NCBI RefSeq assembly: GCF_900104925.1
Contig: NZ_LT629735.1
Location: forward strand, 1,892,291-1,956,290
Origin: Opitutus sp. GAS368
GTDB lineage: Bacteria; Verrucomicrobiota; Verrucomicrobiia; Opitutales; Opitutaceae
Reading direction: 5' to 3'
DNA length: 64,000 bases
Positions 32,870 to 41,880 of this stretch are shown one piece after another (position 1 is the first letter of the stretch; each line of letters begins with the position of its first letter). The translations under genes were made by a program, and so were the position numbers. The notes beneath the pieces are model-generated. The model was not told the origin of the DNA and did not search any database. It was given only the letters and a program-made list of their open reading frames with translations.

Positions 32870-33819
32870 TGTCCTACGGCCAGCTGTTCCTGGCGGTCCT
32901 GCCGGTGTTCGCGATGATCGTGCTCGGCGCCTTCCTGCGACGCACGCAGCTGATCACCGAGTCGGCGGAGGAAAGCCTGTTCAACCTCGTGGTGAAGGTC
33001 ACCACCCCGTGTCTCATCTTTGAATCCGTGGCGACCAACCCGGCCATGCGCGAGCCGGGCAACCTGCTGGTGCCGCCCCTCCTGGGCTTCGGGCTGACGC
33101 TGCTGTCGATGGCCCTTGGCTGGTATGTGGCCCGGGCGCTCGGGCTGACGATCGGCCACGGGTTGCGCACTTTTGCGCTGGCGGTGGGGCTGACGAATTA
33201 CAGCTACCTGCCCCTGCCGCTGATGGATGCCATGTTCGGTCCGGAAAGCCGCGCGGTGCTGCTGGTGCACAACGTCGGCGTGGAAGCGGCCATCTGGACG
33301 GGCGGTGTCCTCGTCGTGACGGGTCTCTCGCCGCGGGAGGGCTGGCGGAAGCTGATCAACGCGCCCGTGGTGGCCCTGCTGCTCGCGGTGACGGTCAACC
33401 TCACGGGCGCGGCGGCCCAGGTGCCGCCGGTGGTGATGAACTTTGTGCACGTGCTCGCCGCCTGCGCGATCCCGCTTGGTTTGCTCATGACCGGTGTGAG
33501 CATCCAGCCGCACCTTGACGATCCGAAGCAGCTGGTGAACCCGCGGGTGACGCTCACGGCCTGGCTGTTGCGGCTGGTGGTGTTGCCCTGGGTGTTCCTG
33601 CTCGCGGCCCGCTTCCTGCCGTGCCCGGTGGAGCTGAAGCGCGTGCTGGTGGTCCAGGCGGCGATGCCCTCGGCGGTGATCTCGATCATCGTGGCCCGCG
33701 TCTACGGCGGGCAACCGCTGGTGGCCGTGCAGATCATCTTCGGCACGACGGCGCTGGCGCTGTTCACGATTCCTTTCTGGCTCCGGTTCGGCCTGGCTTT
33801 TGCGGGCCTGGTGCCATGA
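32866..33819 (+). CDS. Auxin efflux carrier (AEC) family transporter
   Basis: The 317-aa, about ten-helix protein starts at ATG 32866. Internal landmarks are VVKVTTPCLIF near 44, VGLTNYSYLPLPLMDAMFG near 107 and VVQAAMPSAVISIIVARVYGG near 262, typical of the AEC/YfdV family that exports organic anions. The substrate is unknown. It is coupled to the flavoprotein upstream. Confidence 0.88.
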   Translation: MMSYGQLFLAVLPVFAMIVLGAFLRRTQLITESAEESLFNLVVKVTTPCLIFESVATNPAMREPGNLLVPPLLGFGLTLLSMALGWYVARALGLTIGHGLRTFALAVGLTNYSYLPLPLMDAMFGPESRAVLLVHNVGVEAAIWTGGVLVVTGLSPREGWRKLINAPVVALLLAVTVNLTGAAAQVPPVVMNFVHVLAACAIPLGLLMTGVSIQPHLDDPKQLVNPRVTLTAWLLRLVVLPWVFLLAARFLPCPVELKRVLVVQAAMPSAVISIIVARVYGGQPLVAVQIIFGTTALALFTIPFWLRFGLAFAGLVP

Positions 33820-33820
33820 T

Positions 33821-33850
33821 CCCGCCGGGTTGAAACTCGGCGGGATTTTC
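33821..33850 (+). terminator. Terminator after AEC transporter gene
   Basis: CCCGCCG (33821-33827) pairs with CGGCGGG (33838-33844), followed by ATTTTCC. The T tract is short. Confidence 0.75.
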
Positions 33851-33899
33851 CACCCCGCGGGGCGTTGACCTCCAGCGGACGGGCGGGCTTGCTGCGGGC

Positions 33900-34637
<738 letters not shown>

Positions 34638-34690
34638 CGGTGACACAGAAAGCATTGGAATAAAACGGCCGGCTGCGCATCCTGTCCGGC

Positions 34691-35191
34691 ATGAAACGAT
34701 TGGTTTGGTTCCTCCCGTTGCTGACCGCCGGCCTGCTCCGGGCCGCGGTCCCGGCGACCGACCCGCTGGAAATGCAGGTGGCCGAGCTCGTGGCCGGCCC
34801 GCAAGTGACGGTCGTGCATTTCTGGGCCCCGTGGTGTCCGAACTGCCGCGCCGAACTCGACCCCGCCACCGGCTGGGCGAAGTTCATCGCCGCGAATCCC
34901 GACGTGAAGGTCGTATTTCTCAACATCTGGCACAAAGGGCAGGATCCGGCTCCTCGCCTGGCCGCCGCGGGACTCGGGGCGCAGCCCAACCTGCTGCTGC
35001 TGACGCACCCCAATCCCTCGCGACTGGCCGCCGACCGGCTGAATTCATTCATGGGTCTGCCGGTCACCTGGATTCCCACGACCTGGGTTTATCGCGAGGG
35101 CAAGCTGCGCGTCGCCTTCAACTACGGGGAAATCCGCTTTCCCGTGCTGCAACAGATGGTGGACGACGCCCGCAACGAGTGGCCGCACTGA
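34691..35191 (+). CDS. Secreted thioredoxin-like protein
   Basis: The 166-aa protein has a signal peptide (about 1-18), then FWAPWCPNCRAEL with the redox CPNC at about 50-53, and a later cis-Pro segment LPVTWIPTTWVY. It is likely a periplasmic disulfide reductase or oxidase. Its stop overlaps the start of the oxidoreductase gene by one base (TGATG). Confidence 0.88.
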   Translation: MKRLVWFLPLLTAGLLRAAVPATDPLEMQVAELVAGPQVTVVHFWAPWCPNCRAELDPATGWAKFIAANPDVKVVFLNIWHKGQDPAPRLAAAGLGAQPNLLLLTHPNPSRLAADRLNSFMGLPVTWIPTTWVYREGKLRVAFNYGEIRFPVLQQMVDDARNEWPH

Positions 35192-36222
35192 TGACGGCGA
35201 AACTCCAGTGGGGCATCCTCAGCACCGGGCGCATCGCGCACGAGTTCGCCACGGCACTCGCGGCCTCGCGCACCGGCCGGTTGGTGGCGGTCGGCAGCCG
35301 CACCCGCGGGGCGGCGGAGAAATTCGCGGCGGAATTCGGCGGCATCAAGGGCCACGCCAGCTACGACGCCCTGCTGGCCGATCCGGCGGTGCAGGCCGTC
35401 TACATCGGCACGCCGCATGATTCCCACGTGGCGCTGTGCATCGGGGCTGCGCGGGCCGGCAAGCACATCCTCTGCGAAAAACCGCTGGCGCTCAACCGGG
35501 CCGACGCCGCCCGGGCGGTGGCCGCGGCGCGCGAGCACCAGGTCTTCCTGATGGAGGCCTTCATGTATCGCTGTCATCCGCAGACGGCCAAGCTGGCGGA
35601 ACTGGTGCGCGCCGGTGCCATCGGCGAGCTGCGGCTGGTGTCGGCGGCGTTCTGTTTCAACCGGCCCGTGAATCCCGCCCTGCGGCTCTACAACCGCGCC
35701 CTCGGGGGCGGCGGCATCCTCGACATCGGCTGCTATCCGGTGTCCATCGCGCGGCTGGTCGCCGGCGCGGCCCAAGGGCGGCCCTTTGCCGAGCCGGTCG
35801 AGTTTTTCGGCACCGGCCGCATCCATCCGGAGGCCCAGGTGGACGAACAGGCCGCCGCCACGCTCAAGTTTCCCGGCGGCGCGCTCGCCCAGCTCACCTG
35901 CGGCACGACCATGGCGAAAGAGATCGCGGTGCACATTTATGGCACGGACGGAGTCATTCACGTCCCGTTCCCGTTCCATCCCGGCAAACCGGCGGAAGGG
36001 CCGGGCCGGATCATCCTCCAGCGGCCCGACGCGGCGGCCGAGGAGATCGCGTGCGGGCTGGTGGCCGACATTTATGCGATCGAAGCCGATACCGTGGGTG
36101 AAGCCATTGCCCGCGGTGAATTGGAATCGGCCGTCATGAGCCACGCCGACTCGCTCGGCAACATGGCCGTGCTCGATGCCTGGCGGGCCGCGGTCAGGGT
36201 GAAATACGACGGGGAGTTGTAG
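35191..36222 (+). CDS. Gfo/Idh/MocA-family oxidoreductase
   Basis: The 343-aa protein starts at ATG 35191. The Rossmann start WGILSTGRIAHEFATAL, HILCEKPLALN (about 92-102; catalytic Lys in EKP) and GGGGILDIGCYPV are typical NAD(P)-dependent sugar or inositol dehydrogenase features. The substrate is unknown. Its TAG stop is part of a long inverted repeat. Confidence 0.92.
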   Translation: MTAKLQWGILSTGRIAHEFATALAASRTGRLVAVGSRTRGAAEKFAAEFGGIKGHASYDALLADPAVQAVYIGTPHDSHVALCIGAARAGKHILCEKPLALNRADAARAVAAAREHQVFLMEAFMYRCHPQTAKLAELVRAGAIGELRLVSAAFCFNRPVNPALRLYNRALGGGGILDIGCYPVSIARLVAGAAQGRPFAEPVEFFGTGRIHPEAQVDEQAAATLKFPGGALAQLTCGTTMAKEIAVHIYGTDGVIHVPFPFHPGKPAEGPGRIILQRPDAAAEEIACGLVADIYAIEADTVGEAIARGELESAVMSHADSLGNMAVLDAWRAAVRVKYDGEL

Positions 36223-36296
36223 GGCGGGATCACCGCATCCCGCCTGGACCGTGATATTATTTTCGAACGAAGGCGGGATGCGGTGATCCCGCCCTA
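36220..36296. repeat. Perfect 26-bp inverted repeat (REP/MITE-like) at a gene end
   Basis: Arms 36220-36245 and 36271-36296 are perfect reverse complements (starting TAGGGCGGGATCACCGCATC and ending in CCCGCCCTA), with a 25-bp AT-richer loop. The left arm contains the stop codon TAG of the preceding gene. No T tract follows, so it is not a plain terminator. Confidence 0.9.
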
Positions 36297-36342
36297 CAGG
36301 GCTTGCGCCCGGCGGGATTTCGCGGCACACAGGCGTTCCCCT

Positions 36343-38169
36343 ATGCAAAACCGCACCCGTCTGCTGACCGCATGCGCGGTCGCCCTGTTCGCGGCGTGGC
36401 CGGCCTCCGCGGCCGATAATCCCACGCCGGCCCAGATCGCCGCCGAATCCGCCAAGGCCAACGCGTTCTTCGACCGCGTGTTTGACGAGGCCGTGGCCCG
36501 CAGCCCGATGTTCGAGGCCCAGCTCGGCATCAAGAAGGACACCGACAAGTGGGACGACATCTCCGACGCCCATGCGCTCGAAGACCTCGTCATCACCGTC
36601 CGGAATCTCGCCGAGCTGAAGCGCTCCATCGACTTCGAGACGTTGAACGACCAGGCCAAGGTAAGCTACCGGATGTTCGTCAACGACGCCGAGCGCAGCA
36701 TCGAGGGCTGGCGCTGGCGCTTCCACAACTACCCGCTCAACCAGATGTCGGGCCTCCACTCGGAGGCGCCGGCGTTCCTCATCAACTACCATCCCATCGC
36801 CGATGCCGCCGATGCCCGCGCCTACATCGCCCGGCTCCGCGGCATGGACCCGATGTTCGACCAGCTCATCGCGGGCGTGAAGATCCGCGAAACGAAGAAC
36901 ATCATCCCGCCGCGCTTCGTCTTCCCGCTGGTCACCGACTCGATCAAGGAGGTTATCAGCGGCGAGCCGTTCGACGGCTCGGCGAAAAAGAGCGCATTGT
37001 GGGAGGACTTTGAGGGCAAGGTCGGCGCGCTGAAAGATGTCGATGCCGCCACGAAGGCGAAACTCCTGGCCGACGGCCGCGCGGCCCTGCTCGAGGCGGT
37101 GAAGCCGGCCTACGAAAGGCTTCTCGCCGTGCTGGCCGCCCAGCAGAAGATCGCGACCGACGACGACGGGGCCTGGAAATTCTCCGAGGGCGACGAGTTC
37201 TACGCCTTCGCCCTCCGCGGGGCGACGACCACGCGCATGACCGCCGACCAGATCCACCAGCTGGGCCTGAGCGAGGTGGCGCGCATCCACCGCGACATGC
37301 AGGCAATCATGACCAAGGTCGGCTTCAAGGGCGACCTGAAGGCCTTCTTCAAGTTCATCAAGGAGGACCCGCAGTTCTACTACCCGACCACGCCCGAGGG
37401 GAAGGCCGCCTACCTGAAGCGCGCGACGCAGATCATCGACGACATGCGCGTGCGCCTCGACGAGTTCTTCATCACCAAGCCGAAGGCCCCGCTCGTCGTG
37501 AAGCAGGTCGAGCCGTTCCGCGAGCAGGGCGCGGCCGGCGCGTTTTACGAGCAGCCGTCCGCCGACGGCTCCCGCCCCGGCACCTATTACGTCAACACGG
37601 TCGACATGCGCGGCGTGCCGATCTTCGAGATGGAGACGCTCGCCCACCACGAGGCGATCCCGGGCCACCACATGCAGATCGCCATCGCGCAGGAACTGCA
37701 GGGCATCCCGAAATTCCGGATGTATGGCGGCAACAACGCCTACGTCGAGGGCTGGGCGCTCTACTGCGAGTATTTCCCGAAGGAGTTCGGCTTCTACACC
37801 GACCCCTACATGGATTTCGGCCGGCTCAACGACGAGCTGCTGCGCGCCGTCCGCCTCGTGGTCGACACCGGCATCCACTCGAAGCACTGGACGCGCGACC
37901 AGGTCGTGCAGTATTTCCGCGACAACACGCCGAACCCCGAGCGCGACATCTTCACCGAGACCAACCGCTACATCGTGTGGCCGGCGCAGGCCACCTCATA
38001 CAAGATCGGCATGCTGAAAATCCTGGAGCTCCGCGAACTCGCGAAGAAGCAGCTCGGGGCCGCCTTCGATCTCCGCCAATATCACGACCTCGTGTTGAAG
38101 AACGGCTCCGTGCCCCTCGACATCCTCGAGGAAAACGTCCGCGCCTGGATCGCGAAGAAGAAGGGCTGA
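36343..38169 (+). CDS. DUF885-family protein (metallopeptidase-like, secreted)
   Basis: From ATG 36343 the protein has 608 residues, with a signal peptide ending near ASA (about 22). The core DUF885 motif HHEAIPGHHMQIA lies at about residue 437, with the later YVEGWALYCEYFP, both consistent with a zinc HEXXH-like centre. The family includes putative carboxypeptidase or dipeptidase enzymes; its substrate is not established. A terminator follows. Confidence 0.92.
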   Translation: MQNRTRLLTACAVALFAAWPASAADNPTPAQIAAESAKANAFFDRVFDEAVARSPMFEAQLGIKKDTDKWDDISDAHALEDLVITVRNLAELKRSIDFETLNDQAKVSYRMFVNDAERSIEGWRWRFHNYPLNQMSGLHSEAPAFLINYHPIADAADARAYIARLRGMDPMFDQLIAGVKIRETKNIIPPRFVFPLVTDSIKEVISGEPFDGSAKKSALWEDFEGKVGALKDVDAATKAKLLADGRAALLEAVKPAYERLLAVLAAQQKIATDDDGAWKFSEGDEFYAFALRGATTTRMTADQIHQLGLSEVARIHRDMQAIMTKVGFKGDLKAFFKFIKEDPQFYYPTTPEGKAAYLKRATQIIDDMRVRLDEFFITKPKAPLVVKQVEPFREQGAAGAFYEQPSADGSRPGTYYVNTVDMRGVPIFEMETLAHHEAIPGHHMQIAIAQELQGIPKFRMYGGNNAYVEGWALYCEYFPKEFGFYTDPYMDFGRLNDELLRAVRLVVDTGIHSKHWTRDQVVQYFRDNTPNPERDIFTETNRYIVWPAQATSYKIGMLKILELRELAKKQLGAAFDLRQYHDLVLKNGSVPLDILEENVRAWIAKKKG

Positions 38170-38191
38170 ACCGACTGCCGCCTTTTACCCC

Positions 38192-38222
38192 AGTCCCGCC
38201 CGAAACGGCGGGACTTTTTTAT
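38192..38222 (+). terminator. Terminator after DUF885 gene
   Basis: AGTCCCGCC (38192-38200) pairs with GGCGGGACT (38207-38215), followed by TTTTTATT. Confidence 0.93.
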
Positions 38223-38237
38223 TCCCTTTGGGTTCAA

Positions 38238-38372
38238 TACCCCGGAGCTTGCTCCGGCTTGGATGGAGGCGGGACTATCAGTCCCGCGGGTTGCGGTCAC
38301 GCGATGCATGCCTCGCGGGGCTAATAGCCCCGCCTCCATTTTCCGAATGCCCCGGGGCTTGCCCCGGGGATC
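38238..38372. repeat. Cluster of palindromic REP-like elements
   Basis: Three hairpins stand in a row: CCGGAGC-tt-GCTCCGG (about 38243-38258), a long inverted repeat with arms of about 28 bp (38263-38290 and 38313-38340; four mismatches) of which each arm is itself palindromic, and CCCCGGGG-cttg-CCCCGGGG (about 38350-38369). Confidence 0.82.
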
Positions 38373-38373
38373 T

Positions 38374-39243
38374 TTACTTCAACCCCAGCTCCTGCGCGAG
38401 CCAGGCCACGCGGTCGGCGGCGACCTCGGCGGTGTGCAGGTCGTGGCCGGCCGCATAGGTGGTCATCTGTTTGCGCACGCCCGCGGCGGCATAAGCCTCG
38501 GTGGCCTGGGTCGCGCTCACGTATTCATCCTTGTTCGCGAATTGGAAGAAAACGGTGGCCGGGGCGAGAGCCGGCACAAAGTTCACCGGGTCCAGCGGGG
38601 CGATCTGCCGCCGGTAGGCCGCAAGGTCCTTGGGCTGGCGGGCGAAGAGCGCCCAGTCGATGAAATGCGGCACGCCCGCCATGAAGACATAGGTCTTCGC
38701 CCGCCGGTCCAGTCCGCCCGCAATCATGCCATACATGGCGCCGAAATCATGCCCGACATAGGCGACACGCTGCGAATCAACGCCGGGCTGGGCGAGCAAC
38801 AGGTCCAGGGCCCGGCGCAGCTCGATCACCTGCTGCACGGAGCGGTCGTAATCTTCCTCCGGCACGCGCTGGCCATACCACTTGGGCTGGGCCCACATTG
38901 CGTCGACGAGCAGCGAGACCACGCCGCGGCCGGCGAGCGCGACGGCTTCATCGAGAAACTCGGTGCGGTTGGTGGTCGCCGGGTCGCCGAGCCAGTGCAC
39001 GTAGAGGATGGCGGCGTGCGGCCCGGGTTGGGCGGGCGTGACGAGGTAGGCCTTGATGGGGTCCTTGACACCGACGAAGGTGAGGTCGTGCACCGTGGCG
39101 CCGCCGCGTTGCTCGACGCCGAGTTCACGGACGTCGAGCGGGGCGGACTTGTCGTAGTCAAACGGGCCGGTCTCCGCGGCGAAGACGGCGCTGGCGAGCG
39201 AGAGTGAAAGTGAGAGTGAGAGAAGGACAAAACGTGAACGCAT
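38374..39243 (-). CDS. Dienelactone-hydrolase-like alpha/beta hydrolase, secreted
   Basis: The 289-aa protein has a signal peptide with an (SL)n run and an alpha/beta-hydrolase nucleophile elbow VGHDFGAMYG (about 164-173). The residue at the nucleophile position is Asp rather than the usual Ser or Cys. A catalytic His follows in AAGHDLHT near 266. The Asp nucleophile recalls haloalkane dehalogenase or epoxide hydrolase chemistry, but the rest of the fold looks dienelactone-hydrolase-like. Substrate unknown. Confidence 0.82.
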   Translation of the reverse strand: MRSRFVLLSLSLSLSLASAVFAAETGPFDYDKSAPLDVRELGVEQRGGATVHDLTFVGVKDPIKAYLVTPAQPGPHAAILYVHWLGDPATTNRTEFLDEAVALAGRGVVSLLVDAMWAQPKWYGQRVPEEDYDRSVQQVIELRRALDLLLAQPGVDSQRVAYVGHDFGAMYGMIAGGLDRRAKTYVFMAGVPHFIDWALFARQPKDLAAYRRQIAPLDPVNFVPALAPATVFFQFANKDEYVSATQATEAYAAAGVRKQMTTYAAGHDLHTAEVAADRVAWLAQELGLK

Positions 39244-39320
39244 GGGTGACAGCTGGTGGTGTGGTGGCAGCGAGGCAAATGATGTGCGGTGAATGACAGG
39301 GGGAATGCGATGGTTGCCTC

Positions 39321-39398
39321 GAGGTGGAACCCGGCCTCCGGACGGGTTTTTAAGATTCTCGCATGTTAAAAACGCGTCCGGAGGCCGCGTTCCGCCTC
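39321..39398. repeat. 33-bp inverted repeat (REP/MITE-like) between two genes
   Basis: Arms 39321-39353 and 39366-39398 pair with three mismatches (core GGCCTCCGGACGGGTTTTTAA against its complement), with a 12-bp loop. The right arm touches the stop codon of the rRNA-methyltransferase gene. Confidence 0.88.
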
Positions 39399-40167
39399 AA
39401 GACGAAAGCCGCCGCAGATTGTCGCACACGATGGCGGCGGCGATGGCGGCGTTGAGAGACTCGGCGCCGCCGTAGCGGGGAATGGTCACCCGCTTCGTCA
39501 CCAGCGCCTGCACGGTCGGGGAGAGCCCGCGGCCCTCACTGCCGATGACAATCACCGCATCGCGCGCCGGCTTGAGCGTATGCACATCGTAACCGGCGAG
39601 TTCGCAGCCAAGCACGGGCACCTTCACGCCGGCGAGTGCCTCGGCCAAGGGGATGGTGTGGACGGTCACGCGGGCGAACGAGCCCATGCTGGCGTTGACG
39701 ACCTTCTGGGAAAACAGGTCGGCGCAATCCGGCGAGAGCAGCACGCGATCGAGGGCGAACCAGTCGGCCAGCCGCAGCAGGGTGCCGACGTTGCCCGGGT
39801 CCTGGATCCCGTCGAGGGCCAGCGTCAGGCCGCGATCGAGCGCGTCCGCGGCCAATGGGGTGCGGGCGATCCGGCCCACCGCCAGCACGGTTGAAGGGGT
39901 GGGGAAGTGACTGGCGCGCGCCATGTCCTCCACGGTGACCTCAAAGACTTGGAGCTGCGGCGACTCCGCCGCAGTCCGCGGGCGGGGTCGCCCGCGCTCC
40001 AGTTCCGGCCAGGCCGGCGTCGCGTAGATTTCCAGCAGGGGGAATTTCGCCGCGAGGAGTTCACCGACGACCTTTTCGCCCTCGATGACGAACAAGCCCG
40101 CCGCCTCGCGATGCTTCTTGTCGCGCAGATCGCGCAGGCGGGTGAGCTCGGCTTTCGTCAGGGGCAT
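39397..40167 (-). CDS. TrmH/SpoU-family RNA methyltransferase
   Basis: The 256-aa protein starts at ATG 40167. The N-terminal substrate-binding domain (LTKAELTRLRDLRDKKHRE, VIEGEKVV) is followed by the SPOUT core: LDGIQDPGNVGTLLRLADWF (motif 1), VIVIGSEGRGLS (motif 2) and RVTIPRYGGAESLNAAIAAAI (motif 3). It likely 2'-O-methylates rRNA or tRNA. Confidence 0.93.
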   Translation of the reverse strand: MPLTKAELTRLRDLRDKKHREAAGLFVIEGEKVVGELLAAKFPLLEIYATPAWPELERGRPRPRTAAESPQLQVFEVTVEDMARASHFPTPSTVLAVGRIARTPLAADALDRGLTLALDGIQDPGNVGTLLRLADWFALDRVLLSPDCADLFSQKVVNASMGSFARVTVHTIPLAEALAGVKVPVLGCELAGYDVHTLKPARDAVIVIGSEGRGLSPTVQALVTKRVTIPRYGGAESLNAAIAAAIVCDNLRRLSS

Positions 40168-40662
40168 GGAGCGACATGAGCAAGGCCGGCTCCGGTTGGC
40201 AAAGCTTTGTGGGCCCGGCCTGCAGGTAATCGGGGTGGAGCGGGTTGTCCTCCACACGCTGGTTTGCAGATGCACGCTCCGAAGCGCGTTGGGGCAACGC
40301 GCTCCACCTGGTCATGGGGTCGGAAGAGATTCGAAGACCCGGCCTCCGCCATGACGGCGAGGAGCGCGCTTTGTGGCGGGAAGGTCACGGCCGGGTTAAG
40401 AAAAGGCGGCGGGACGTTCACGGTTTGACGGGGTGAAATCATCCGCCCGAAATGAGGTCTTGTTCCTTGGTTCAGCTGTTAGGTGTGTTGTTGCGGCCCG
40501 GCCTCCGAAAGGGAGCCGGGCCGTAGCTTTTGCAGGGTGCGGTAGCGGCGCGCCAGGGGTGCCGTTCCCGGAGTCGGCGGTCTTAGACCGTCGCTACAGA
40601 GTCGCTGTTTCGCGGTCTTTTGCGGGCTTTTCAAAGCATCGCGGAGCGGTATGGTGGGGGGC
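40168..40662. other. 495-bp intergenic region with hairpin repeats, no gene seen
   Basis: No supportable gene. It contains an imperfect inverted repeat around GGTGGAGCG (arms about 40233-40250 and 40291-40308), a nested perfect hairpin AGCGCGTTG-ggg-CAACGCGCT (40283-40303), and a further hairpin CGGCCCGGC...GCCGGGCCG (40494-40523). This fits REP-like decay. The promoter of the rightward membrane-protein gene should lie near its end. Confidence 0.55.
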
Positions 40663-41871
40663 ATGAAACGCCTCGCGCCCCTGGTTCTTGCGTTGTGTTG
40701 CGCCGTCCTGTTCACCGGTTCCGCGCCGGCGGCCGAGAAGAAGGAAAAGACCCCGGGCATCGAGCTGGCCACCATGGCTTCCCAAGTGACGGGCATTGCC
40801 ATCTCACCGCTATTGGGGGTCAGCGGAGTCGGGGCCTACCAATGGATGAAGGCGAGCACACCGGAGGAGAAGGCGCGGCTGCCTTGGTTCGCGCAGGTCT
40901 CGTTCTGGCTGCCGGCGCTGCTGCTGGTCGGCGTGTGCGCGTTCAAGGACACCTTTGCGGTCATGGTGCCGCCAGGCATGAAGAAGCCGCTGGATGTGGC
41001 CGAGACGGTGGAGAACAAGATCAGCGGACTGGTCGCCGCCGGGGCCGTGGTTCCCTCGCTGGTGACGGTGGGTTCCAAGCTCATCATGCACTCCACTGGG
41101 CTGCTGGGGCACGCGCCGGTGGTGTCGGGCGGCTTCGGCGTGCTGCCGCTCGCCGCCTTCGACATGTCCTGGCTGCTGACACTCCTGATGGTGCCGCTGT
41201 CGGTCGCGGTGTTTGCCGTCGTGTGGGTGGTGGGCCACGCGATCAACGTGCTCATCCTGCTCAGCCCGTGGGGCGGCCTGGACACGGCGCTGAAGGGCAT
41301 CCGGACCAGCGTGCTGTCCCTCGTCGCGGCCACGGCCTACATTGATCCGGTGGTGGGGGCGACGCTGTCGGTCGCCATCATCATCCTGGCGTATTTCATG
41401 GCGGGCTGGGCCTTCCGCCTGATGGTGTTCGGTTCGGTCTTCAGCTGGGATTTCTTCACCTTCCGGCGCACCCGGTTCCAGCTGCTGGCGGACGACAACA
41501 AGCTTTTCACCGGCCGCGACATTGCCGATGCCCCGCGGCGCACCTACGGCCGGCTGCACCAGGACGCCGACGGCAAACTGCTCTTCAAGTTCCGGCCGTG
41601 GCTGGTGCTGCCCGAGCGTATGGTCGAGGTGCCGCGCGACGGCATCGTGGTCGGCAAGGGGTTTTTCTACTCGGAAGTGCTGGGTTTCGAAAAGGTGGCG
41701 GACAAGAACAGCACCCTGCTGCTCCTGCCGCCGCGCTATGTCGGCCACGAGGAGCTGTTTGCCCGCACCTACCGCATCAACGGCACCTGCGACATCGGCC
41801 TGCGCAAGGCCTGGAGCTGGTTGCGGGAGGCGTTCGGCTTAAGCACGAAGAAAGCACCGGCCGCGATGTAA
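40663..41871 (+). CDS. Secreted/multi-pass hypothetical membrane protein
   Basis: From ATG 40663 (an ATG at 40651 is possible) the protein has 402 residues: a signal-like N-terminus, then GIAISPLLGVSGVGAYQWM and several transmembrane helices (about 72-95, 155-175, 190-215, 240-280) before a soluble C-terminal domain of about 120 residues. I recognise no family with confidence; the N-terminal half faintly resembles DUF4126. The HEAT-repeat gene starts 9 bp after the stop, so they are probably an operon. Confidence 0.72.
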   Translation: MKRLAPLVLALCCAVLFTGSAPAAEKKEKTPGIELATMASQVTGIAISPLLGVSGVGAYQWMKASTPEEKARLPWFAQVSFWLPALLLVGVCAFKDTFAVMVPPGMKKPLDVAETVENKISGLVAAGAVVPSLVTVGSKLIMHSTGLLGHAPVVSGGFGVLPLAAFDMSWLLTLLMVPLSVAVFAVVWVVGHAINVLILLSPWGGLDTALKGIRTSVLSLVAATAYIDPVVGATLSVAIIILAYFMAGWAFRLMVFGSVFSWDFFTFRRTRFQLLADDNKLFTGRDIADAPRRTYGRLHQDADGKLLFKFRPWLVLPERMVEVPRDGIVVGKGFFYSEVLGFEKVADKNSTLLLLPPRYVGHEELFARTYRINGTCDIGLRKAWSWLREAFGLSTKKAPAAM

Positions 41872-41880
41872 CCGGATTTC

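Noticed and set aside
35122-37887. 921-codon minus-strand open frame
   Set aside because: Antisense to the Gfo/Idh/MocA and DUF885 genes, with no family features.
40433-40666. 77-codon frame in the gap before the membrane-protein gene
   Set aside because: It covers hairpin repeats and has no protein-like composition or ribosome site.
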